Shown here piece after piece: positions 23,839-33,600 of a stretch of 55,090 bases of DNA. Origin of the DNA: Lachnospiraceae bacterium (lineage in GTDB: Bacteria; Bacillota; Clostridia; Lachnospirales; Lachnospiraceae); contig VSNQ01000010.1 in the NCBI GenBank assembly GCA_009774395.1, forward strand, positions 7,402 through 62,491. The letters are read 5' to 3'. Within the stretch, counting starts at the first letter, position 1. Each line of letters begins with the position of its first letter. Below the pieces are notes generated by a model. That model made no database searches. It was not told where the DNA came from and saw only the letters and a program-made list of their open reading frames with translations. A program made the position numbers and the translations under genes.

Positions 23839-25626
23839 ATGGGCAAAGGAAAAACGAGTTTGGTTAGTTCTATTATGTGGATGTGTACGTTAGTGGTAGT
23901 ACTAACCGCGGCAGGTATCGGCGGAAGTGCAATTTATTCATTGATTACAATGTCTAAATTTGCATACGACACGTATGAAACGGCAGTGGACAGCGGTTAT
24001 CGGGCTGAAATTCAATCGCAGATACAGAGTGCGATATCTGTGATTGAAAAAGAATATCAATTGTATCAAGACGGAGAACAAACAGAAGAACAGGCAAAAG
24101 AGGCAGCAAAAGAAGCTGTTCGTGCAATGCGCTATCGAGAGGAAAAAGGCGGCTATATTTGGATTGACGCTTTGGATGGAACTTTGATAATGCATCCGAT
24201 TCTATCGGATCAGGAGGGGGATAACCGTTATATGATGCAAGATTCCTATGGCACAATGATTACGCAAGAGGTAATTCGTGCGTGCCAGAGTGCAGAAAAA
24301 GGCGGTTTTGTACAATTTTATTTTACCAAGTCGGATGGGGTTACAATAGCGCCTAAGATTGCGTATGCACAGTTGTTTGAGCCGTGGGACTGGGCTGTAG
24401 CAACAGGAAATTATGTTGACGATATTGATTTAGAAAAGGATCAGGTAAGGGTTAAACTGGATACGGAGTATGATACGCTGTTAATACGTATGTTTATTGT
24501 ATTTGTAATATATGTTGTGTTGGCTTTGGCTATTGCTTTTCTATTCGGAAGACGGCTTGTTTCACCTCTAAAGAAAATACAAAGTTTTGCGGAATGCATC
24601 TCATCGGGAAACCTAACAACGGCTGTTGCGGTGAAACAGCGCAATGAAATTGGGCAGACAGCAGATTCGCTGCGTATTGCACAGGATAATATGCGTGGGC
24701 TGCTGCAAGGCATTACGGATATGGCAGGCAGTGTAAATCAGGTGGTCGAAAATTTTGAATCCGCATTTGAGAAGATGAAAGAGTCTATTTCGCAAGTTTC
24801 TATTGCAGTGGATTCCATTGCAGAGAATGTAACACAGCAGGCGGCTTCTACCGACGAGGCGAATGATGATGTGACGACTATGGCAGGCAAAATTAATCAA
24901 ACAAGTGTTGAAGTTGCTGGATTAGATCAGAATGCAGAAGAAATGAACCGCATCAGTGAGCAGTCTATGTCAACATTGGAACGTTTAATTGCAGTCAGCA
25001 ATCAGACAAGGGATAATATATCGGTTATGGCAGAACAGACGGAAACAACAAACCGTTCTGTGGAACAAATTCATTTAGCTGCCAATTTAATTTATGAAAT
25101 CTCGGATCAGACAAGTCTTCTTGCCTTGAATGCAAGCATTGAAGCAGCGAGGGCAGGGGAAGCCGGAAGGGGCTTTGCCGTTGTAGCAGACGAGATTGGG
25201 AAACTGGCAAGCCAATCGGCTGACTCGGTAGAGGAAATTAGTCGAACAGTCGAGGAATTGCAGAAGAATGCTGCAAAATCGGCTTCTGCTATGCAGGAAA
25301 TTAACGAATCGGTTGATATGCAGGTAACATCGTTGACAGAAACACAGCATATTATTGATATGCTGCATACGGAATTAAATAATTTCTTTACCTCTGTACA
25401 TACAATTGACAGTATGACACAAGAAATTGAACATCAAAGGAGTAGTGTTACGGAGTCCCTTTCTGTATTGAACGGATTGGCACAGGATAATGCTTCTGTA
25501 GCAGAGGAAACTGCCGCAATGTCTACAGAATTATCGAAAGTTGTTAATGATTCTAGTCAGATTGTCAGTGACTTAGAGCGAAAAGTGGAGATACTAATAG
25601 AGGATGTGCACAAATTTACGTTGTAA
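23839..25626 (+). CDS. Methyl-accepting chemotaxis protein with single Cache sensor
   Basis: 595 residues, ATG with AAAGGGGGA upstream. Order: membrane helix about 12-36, extracellular single Cache domain (sCache_2) about 40-210 with GGYIWIDALDGTLIMHP and a W-D-W-A-V-A-T-G-N-Y-V-D-D end, second helix about 216-238, HAMP about 240-290, then a long coiled-coil signalling domain. The hairpin tip that contacts CheA and CheW is intact near residues 420-463 (ISDQTSLLALNASIEAARAGE). Cache domains of this type bind small ligands such as carboxylates or amino acids; the ligand is not predictable. No che genes are nearby. Confidence 0.95.
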   Translation: MGKGKTSLVSSIMWMCTLVVVLTAAGIGGSAIYSLITMSKFAYDTYETAVDSGYRAEIQSQIQSAISVIEKEYQLYQDGEQTEEQAKEAAKEAVRAMRYREEKGGYIWIDALDGTLIMHPILSDQEGDNRYMMQDSYGTMITQEVIRACQSAEKGGFVQFYFTKSDGVTIAPKIAYAQLFEPWDWAVATGNYVDDIDLEKDQVRVKLDTEYDTLLIRMFIVFVIYVVLALAIAFLFGRRLVSPLKKIQSFAECISSGNLTTAVAVKQRNEIGQTADSLRIAQDNMRGLLQGITDMAGSVNQVVENFESAFEKMKESISQVSIAVDSIAENVTQQAASTDEANDDVTTMAGKINQTSVEVAGLDQNAEEMNRISEQSMSTLERLIAVSNQTRDNISVMAEQTETTNRSVEQIHLAANLIYEISDQTSLLALNASIEAARAGEAGRGFAVVADEIGKLASQSADSVEEISRTVEELQKNAAKSASAMQEINESVDMQVTSLTETQHIIDMLHTELNNFFTSVHTIDSMTQEIEHQRSSVTESLSVLNGLAQDNASVAEETAAMSTELSKVVNDSSQIVSDLERKVEILIEDVHKFTL

Positions 25627-25628
25627 GA

Positions 25629-25657
25629 TTGACACCGGCAGCAAAATAGCTTATAAT
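25629..25657 (+). promoter_or_regulatory. Perfect consensus promoter (TTGACA-N17-TATAAT)
   Basis: TTGACA at 25629-25634 and TATAAT at 25652-25657 with a 17-bp spacer. It starts two bases after the chemoreceptor stop codon. A hairpin (GGCGGCAT at 25671, ATGCCGCC at 25685) forms at the 5' end of the transcript, about 70 nt before the next ATG. Confidence 0.9.
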
Positions 25658-25670
25658 AAACAGAAATAGA

Positions 25671-25692
25671 GGCGGCATAAGGAGATGCCGCC
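25671..25692 (+). other. 5' leader hairpin of the transglutaminase-like gene
   Basis: GGCGGCAT pairs with ATGCCGCC over a 6-nt loop, about 13 nt after the -10. There is no T-run after it, so it is more likely an mRNA-stabilising or regulatory hairpin than a terminator. Confidence 0.5.
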
Positions 25693-25760
25693 TGTCACGG
25701 AGAAGTGGGAAGCTCTGTGGTTAGCTCATGGGGGAGTATAAGAGTCGAGGAGGAACCAAT

Positions 25761-27488
25761 ATGCGGATAGTAGAAAAACTGCTATACGGGATTGGTGGCT
25801 TGTTAGCGCTTATACTTCTTTTTATTGCGTTTTGTCACTATAATCCCAATGTAGCACAGGAAATCGGAGAAACAATACAGTCAGGCGGCAATGCGCCCGT
25901 TAAAACCGTGGCAAAGCCGAAACCAAAGCCAACATTTCAAGGAAATACAGGCGTTCCAACTGAGGAAGCGGCACTAGAGGAACTATCTATAGGGCCAGTT
26001 CCAAGAGATCCAATTGTGGTAAGCGCTACAGTAACGACACAAGCGCTTCCAGAGGCGGCAGCAGCTTCGGCTGCGAAGACATCAGAACCAGAGGAAGACT
26101 TGGATATTCCGGAGAAGGTTGCGGGGTTGGCAGGTTATGTTCCTGTACGTGCAACGGGTACCGAAGTAACACAGAAACGGGCAGAAGAGATCTTAGATTC
26201 TTTAAGTCCGGGCAAAACGGGAGAAGGGCTGACATTTGACAGCGAGAAATACCCATATTATGAGATGTTAGGTGATACGCAGAAAGCGATTTACCGTCAG
26301 ATTTATGCCAATGCAGATGCAATGACAAAGCAGTTTTCACCAGTAGAAAATATTACATCTGGGGATTTAAAGAATGCGTTTACGGCAGTTGTCAATGATC
26401 ATCCAGAACTGTTTTGGGTGGAAACTGCTTATAAGTACAGACATTCGCCGGCAGGGCAGGTCGCAGAAATTACACTTGCATATAATATAACGGCTGGTAA
26501 TCTTGACAAAGCGAAAAGCGATTTTCAGGCAGCAGCAAAAGAAATAACCGATACCGTTTATGGAATTTATACGGCTTATGATAGAGAGAAAAAGATACAT
26601 GACGAATTAATCAGCCGTGTAAAATATGATACCAATGCGCCAATGAATCAAAGTGCATATAGTGCACTTGTATATGGTAGAACAGTCTGTGCCGGTTATG
26701 CGCGGGCATTGCAGTATTTATTACAGCAGTTTGATATTCCCTGTTATTATGTTACGGGATATGCAGGAGAAAATCACGCATGGAATATTGTAAAACTCGA
26801 TGACGGATACTATAATGTTGACAGCACATGGGATGACACGAATCCTAATACTTACGATTATTTCAACTGTTCTGATGACGAATATGCCAAGGATCATGCA
26901 AGAAGGGATTTGTCGATATATCTGCCTCCTTGCAAGGGGAATCGTTACAGCGGCTTGGAAGTGAATCCGCCAGCGCAACAGCCCAGCAAACCAACAACAA
27001 CACCGCCGACGTCAGCGCCGTCTACGTCGACACCATCGACACCATCAACACCGCCATCGACAACACCGCCATCGACAACAACACCATCAACAACGACGCC
27101 TTCCACAACGCCGTCAGGATCGACATCTTCTTCAGCAACGGTGCCTTCCACAGCACCTTCTGGGACAACAGGACGTGGATCGATAACGGTTAGGACAACG
27201 CGTAACGGCAGCGATGCAGGCTATATTGACAATATTGAAGATTATTATATTGCTTGTTTTGAAGCGATGATGGCACAGGACGGCAGCAGCGCTACCTTTG
27301 ATGTATTGATTTCTGACGAAGATTTGTGGAAAGATATTTACAATGAATATCAAAATGGAAAGTGTCAGGATGGTTATATGGAACGCTTTTTAGTAGAGAA
27401 ACATAAAAATAACTGTACCGTAAGTGTTGAGGCATATCTGCGCAATGACGGGAGCTGCCTAATACGACACTATGCAACGATAAATTAA
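25761..27488 (+). CDS. Membrane-anchored transglutaminase-like (cysteine) surface protein
   Basis: ATG at 25761 with AGGAGGA 6 bp upstream; 575 residues. An N-terminal membrane helix (about residues 6-26) is followed by a Pro/Ala-rich linker. A transglutaminase-core domain has the full triad Cys310 (TVCAGYARAL), His339 (GENHAWNIV) and Asp354 (YNVDSTWDD), in usual spacing. A Ser/Thr/Pro linker (about 415-470) is followed by a C-terminal globular part. Such bacterial domains are usually peptidases or amide-forming enzymes at the cell surface. A strong promoter with a leader hairpin drives it, and a terminator follows. Confidence 0.9.
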   Translation: MRIVEKLLYGIGGLLALILLFIAFCHYNPNVAQEIGETIQSGGNAPVKTVAKPKPKPTFQGNTGVPTEEAALEELSIGPVPRDPIVVSATVTTQALPEAAAASAAKTSEPEEDLDIPEKVAGLAGYVPVRATGTEVTQKRAEEILDSLSPGKTGEGLTFDSEKYPYYEMLGDTQKAIYRQIYANADAMTKQFSPVENITSGDLKNAFTAVVNDHPELFWVETAYKYRHSPAGQVAEITLAYNITAGNLDKAKSDFQAAAKEITDTVYGIYTAYDREKKIHDELISRVKYDTNAPMNQSAYSALVYGRTVCAGYARALQYLLQQFDIPCYYVTGYAGENHAWNIVKLDDGYYNVDSTWDDTNPNTYDYFNCSDDEYAKDHARRDLSIYLPPCKGNRYSGLEVNPPAQQPSKPTTTPPTSAPSTSTPSTPSTPPSTTPPSTTTPSTTTPSTTPSGSTSSSATVPSTAPSGTTGRGSITVRTTRNGSDAGYIDNIEDYYIACFEAMMAQDGSSATFDVLISDEDLWKDIYNEYQNGKCQDGYMERFLVEKHKNNCTVSVEAYLRNDGSCLIRHYATIN

Positions 27489-27510
27489 ACAATTATATCG
27501 AAATAAGAAC

Positions 27511-27557
27511 AAAAGTTCAACTATAGTGCGGATTTTGACTGTAGTTGAACTTTTTTA
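27511..27557 (+). terminator. Rho-independent terminator
   Basis: AAAAGTTCAACTA and TAGTTGAACTTTT form a 13-bp stem followed by T residues, 23 bp after the transglutaminase-like gene. Confidence 0.85.
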
Positions 27558-27610
27558 AAAGGGAACTGATTGCAGGGCGTGTAAGTTTGCCAGGAATGGG
27601 GGATTATTTT

Positions 27611-30600
27611 ATGAAAGGGAAACAAATGAAACGGGTGGCAGTACTTTTGGCGGCGTCTGTTTTAACAGCACAGTGTCCAGTTTGTCCGTTAAAGGCACAA
27701 GAAAAAATGACATTTATGTCAGAAAATGGCTTTATTGGATTGGAGGGAAGTTCTAGTGATTACACTATAGAATTTCCAGAAGAGCCAGAGATTTTCAATG
27801 AATTCACATCAAGCTTCACAGAAGAGTCAAAAACATCCAGCGAAGAAATAACTTCCACGGAAGAGTCCGAAACATCCCGCAAAAACAAAACAACCTCCGC
27901 AGAAGAGTCCGAAACATCCAGCAAAAACAAAACAACCTCCGCAGAAGAGTCCGAAACATCCAGAGAAAGCACAACCTCCGCAGAAGAGTCCGAAACATCC
28001 AGAGAAAGCACAACCTCCGCAGAAGAGTCCGAAACATCCCGCGAAACTACCACAACCTCCACAGAAGAGTCCGAAACATTAAGCGAGATTACCACCACCT
28101 TCACAGAAGAAGCAGAAACGTTCAGCGAAACTGATCTCCTCCCCACCGAAGAATTTTCCGCCACAGAAGATTCAGAACTTTCCACAATACAACAGGAATC
28201 GGATTTTCTTTCTATAGAGGATAATACAGACGACGGCACCGTTTTAGAAAAGGATGACGAAGATCGCAACATGGACTATATTTTAGGGCGGGAAATGACA
28301 CCAGAGGAGATTGCGTCGCAGAAGGCAATGGAGCCGGATTATCTGCCGGAATTGGAGATTGTAGAACTTCCAGAGGAGGCAGCTATCCGTGCGGATATGC
28401 CTTTACGACGAAAAATGCGTGCGGTGCTGCCAGCGAAGTACGATCTTCGTGAGCAAGGAAAGCTTCCTGCTGTAAGAGATCAGAATCCGTGGGGGGCTTG
28501 CTGGACATTTGCCTTCTTGGGATTAATGGAATATTCGCTTGTGAAGCAAGGGCTTGCAGATGCAGAGAGCGTAAACCTTTCGGAGCATCATTTGGCATAT
28601 TTTACTTATCACACAGGTTATGATGTGCTGGACAATGCCAACGACGATATGATTGAATCCAATCCGCAGAGTTATTATTTGCAGACTGGCGGTAACGATT
28701 ACAGGGCAGCACTTCGGTTAATGAATTGGCAGGGTGCGGCAGAGGAAGTACAATATCCTTATCCGAATGATAAAAACATTCCAGAGGGATACAGCCGCAA
28801 TTCGGCACAGGATAGTATTGCTATATTGAAAAGATGTTCCTTTTATCCGGCAAAAGCAAATGATGCAGAAACCAGGCAGATTGTAAAAAATCTGATTTTG
28901 GAAAATGGCTGCGTTTCGTGGTCATATTTTAATGACAATAAGTTCCTGAACTATTCAACAGGGGCATACTATAATGATGAAAGAACCGGGACAAACCATG
29001 CCATTATTGTGGTAGGCTGGGATGACGATTACGCAAAGGAAAATTTTAATACAGACACAATGCCGGAGGAGAACGGTGCTTGGATTGTCCGCAATAGCTG
29101 GGGCAGTAAATGGCAGGAAAATGGATATTTTTATATTTCTTATCAAGATATTTCTCTTGGATCTGGGAATGCAGTGTGTGTGGCACAGGCGGAACGTGCG
29201 GGTAAGTATGATAACAATTATTTTCACAGTAATTCGATTGGAATGAAGCAGTATGGAAAATATAAGAAAATTGCGCAGATTTATCAGGCAAAAAGTCCGG
29301 ATGCTGTAAAGGAGCAACTGGCAGCGGTTTCTTTTATGATTGGAAGCGCAGGTGTGGATTATCAGATCCAAGTTTACAAAAACCCAAAGTTAGATGAGGG
29401 AGTGGTAAAAGATCCAGAAAGCGGCACGCCAATGCTGGAATCGCCGGTGACAGGAATGGTATCCTATGCGGGCGTTTACACGGTGGAGCTGCCCGATCCG
29501 GTGGAGTTTGACGCAGATGATTATATGGCGATTGTAATTGAATTTCCGGAAACGCCGGCATTTATGTATTGTGACAGCGATTATACAGCCAATGTATCAA
29601 GCGAGGGAAGCTGTAGCGCGAAAAATGCCGTGGAAGCAGGAGAAAGTTTGTATATGCTTTCCTCTACGTGGCAGGATATGAGCCTTAGCGGAAGGTCGCT
29701 GCGTGTCAATGCCTTAACGATAGATGTAAATACTACTGTAAAGGTGCCGACACTTTCTATTATGGAAATGCAGGAAGCTGCTGGATTTGTAGATATGCCT
29801 TCGGTACTGCTGCGGTGGAGCAAATGCAGTAATGTGCAGGGATATGAGGTTTATCGTTCTTTGGACGGGCAAAATTTCGAGAAAATTGCATCGGTTGGCG
29901 CAGATATAAGACAATATCGCGATACGCTGTCTGCCAGAGAGGAAACAGAATTTTTTTATCAGGTAAAAGCGCTTTATCAGGACGGAACGGGGGAGGGTTC
30001 TGGCACTGTTGAGGAATCGAATATTGTAAATGCGCAGTTTTTGGGTGTAATAGAGGGCGCGGGGCTTACGATTACTTATAATGGAAAAACTGCGGAATTT
30101 TCTTGGAAAGCGGTTGCAGGGGCAGATCAATATGAATTGCAGCGCAGGGAAGACGCGTCTGGAGATTTTGAAACGGTTCAGATATTTCAGGGGGAGCAGA
30201 CAGCATATACCATAGATGCCGCAGAATATCAGATGGGAATTTACAATTATCGGATAAGAGCCAGAAAGGACACGGAAGATGGAATGGTTTACAGCCAATG
30301 GTCTGAGGCGGATTTGGCAAAGGATTTGGTGGTAGAGGCGTCGGACAGCCATTCGGCAACAGTGGCTTGGCTGCCGATTGAGGGCGCAGATCAATATGGA
30401 GTAAAGATACGGATAGGGAATACATGGTATATTTACAAAATAGAAACCAGTCCCGAAAATGAGAAGACTTCTTATACATTTCAATTTGACAAAGTAAGCT
30501 ATGAAGTAAAAATCGGTGAGCCGTATCAATATCGCATGGCAGCATATCAGTCAGGGAAAGAAATATATACTTCCAGCACAATTATTCATTGCCGCCCGCC

Positions 30601-33600
30601 GGAATCGCCGCTTCTTGCTTTGGAAGCAGACAATGCTGAGAAACAAGGGATAACGCTTACATGGAGCGGCGGCAATGGTGTGACTGCGGTTGATATTTAC
30701 CGGAGCGAAAATGCACAAGATAAGGGAGAACAGATTGGAATGGCAGACTTTGCAGAGGGTTCTTATACAGATACTGCCGAACTTACCTTGAAAACAGCGT
30801 ATTTTTATTATTTAGAGCCGTTTGCGGAAAATACAGCAGGGGAAAAAATTTATGGTTTACCGACTGACAGAGTTTGCGCATACCAGCCGCCCGCCGCGCC
30901 GCAGATGGAACCGATTACGGAACAGGACAGTACCGTTATGGTACAATGGAATAGGGTTTCGGGCGCAGAGGGGTATTTATTAGAAAAAAGTGTTAATTCT
31001 GGCGCATTTGTGCAGATTGCGGATTTACCAGCGGATACAGTACAATATATTGATAAAGAAGTATCACGCTGCAATCAATATCGTTATCGTATTACAGCAT
31101 ACTATACTATTGATGGCGGAGAAGCAGTGAAAAGTGGCGCATCGAAAGTAAATACGATTCGTTTGCTTCCAGAGCCGATAGAAATCGAGAAAGTTGAGGA
31201 AGTTAATGCAGGCAGAGAAGGGATGCATATTGCGGTTTCTCTTCCGCAGATAGAAAATGCACAGTGCTATGTGTTATATCGCAGTGAAAACGGTGAGGAC
31301 GGAAATTATCGGCAGATTGCGAAAATTACGGATAGCAGTATTTATTTGGATAAAGAGGTAGTGCATGGTACTACATATTTCTATAAAGTGCTAATAACAA
31401 TAGATACATATACTTCTGCATTAAAAGATACAAAAGCGGTTTCTATTGTTACAAAGCCCAAATATCCCGAACCAGTGACCATTGTATCGGCAGCAGAGCC
31501 AGAGAATGTAACAAGTGGAACACAGATTGTACTTACCATTCCGCGGATAGAAAATGCGCAGTATTATTTATTGTACCGCAGCGAAAGTGAAAAAGATGAA
31601 ACATATATTCAGATTGCAAAGATAATGTCAGCAGAAAATGCGGATATCGCAGATGGGGAAAATCCTGCAGATACGATAACTTATACCGATAATACGGTAG
31701 AGCCGGATACAAACTATTTTTATAAAGTGTTAGTATCTGTTAACAATGTGCTTTCTATAATGGAGGAAACAGCAGCAGTTTCAATTCATACCAAAGCAGA
31801 GGAAACCGAGGAGAATCCCTCCGAACCGGATGAAACAAGTCCTGATAACCAAGATCCAGATGAAACAAAACCGAATGATAAAGATCCAGACGAAACGAAT
31901 CCTGATAACCAAGCTCCGAATCCCCCTGTATTGCCAGCGCCTATTTCGATTTTATCAATAAGAGAGAAGAACGCTGGACGGGAAGGTGCAGAAATTATTG
32001 TTTCCATTCCACGGCGGGAAAATGCACAGTCTTATAATATCTACCGCAGCGAGAACGGAGAGAAAGGAATGTATCAGCAGATTGCGTCATTGTCTGCTAC
32101 GCAGGAATTGCAGCCTTCGGCGGAAAACAGAATTGACGATAACCAGCCGGAAACGGACAATGTCACAGGAGATATAATTACGTTTACAGACAAGGAGATT
32201 CTGCCAGATACAGAATACTTTTATAAGGTTTTGGTAACAGTGGATAAGCAGACATCAACGATTGAAAATACAACAGCCGCCCGCATTGTAACGAAGCCGG
32301 TTCTACAGTCTTTTGCAATAGCGCTATCCGAAAGAGAACTCTGCCAAGGCAGCAGCCAGAAACTTGATTTTTCGTTAGAGCCGGTGCAGTATCCTTATAC
32401 GCCTGACGAACTGGTATGGACGGCGCAGGATAGCAGTGGCACAACACTGCCAATTACAGTTTCAGATGGTAAAACCATTATAATGGGAACAGACGGCAAA
32501 GAGGTTCTTTCAATGGAATACAATGCGGCAGAAGATTCCGTTGTCGTAGGGTGGGAAATTTATGCTATTGGTGCATCGCAAGTAAAAACAGTGCGTCTGT
32601 GTGCAGCATTGGATGGCAAAATGGCGACCGTTGTTATATTTGTTTATCAAAATAAGGGTTTTCAAGTTACTGGTATAGAAGACCAGTATTATACGGGAAG
32701 TGCTATTACACCGCCGATAAGGGTTTACGATCAAGGGAAATTGTTAATAAAAGGCGTAGATTACAGCGTATCCTATACAAACAATAAGAACGCCTATATT
32801 AAAAGTGCAAATGACCAAAATACAAATAATTCACCGAATGTTTCCAAGGCACCTTCAGTTATTGTAACAGGAAAGGGCAATTATACCGGAAAGGAAACCG
32901 TGACTTTTTCGATACTGCCAATTGATATTTCTAATAATACAGAAGGTAATGCGATAGGTACAAGCGCTGCTACAGAATCAACTACAAATCAAAATGCAAC
33001 GGCAAATCAATATGCAGCTCAAGATAAATACGCAACGGCAAATCAAACTGTAGCTCAAGATAAATACGCAACGGCAAATCAAACGGCAGCTCAAGATAAA
33101 TACGCAACGGCAAATCAAACGGCAGCTCAAGATAAATACGCAATGGCAAATCAAAATGCAGTTCAAGATAAATGCGCAGTGGTAAATGAACATACAGCGA
33201 CAAACAAGATTATTACAGTTGATAATTTAGTCTGTGCATACCGTAAAAACAAAACACAGAAACCAGTTCCCACCGTATTGTGGAATGGTACGCGATTAAA
33301 AAAAGGCAGAGATTTTACGGTGGAATATCCCAATACGACAGTCGGTGCCTATCAGGATGCCGGTGTATACACGGTGCGCATAAATGGAATTAACAACTTT
33401 ACGGGGACACGTGAAATTGCATTGCTAATTACAACCGAGGGGCTAATCGCTAAAACCACCGTTTCTAAGATTAAAGCGCAGACATATACAGGCGGAGAAA
33501 TTCAGCCGCTGCTTACAGTAAAAAACGGAAAGCGTGTGTTGGTAGAGAATCAGGACTACACGGTAACCTATGAAAATAATATAGAAGTCGGCACTGCAAC

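Noticed and set aside
29714..30529. 271-codon minus-strand frame within the protease gene
   Set aside because: It lies wholly inside a gene with intact active-site and modular structure, has no recognised motif and no ribosome binding site.
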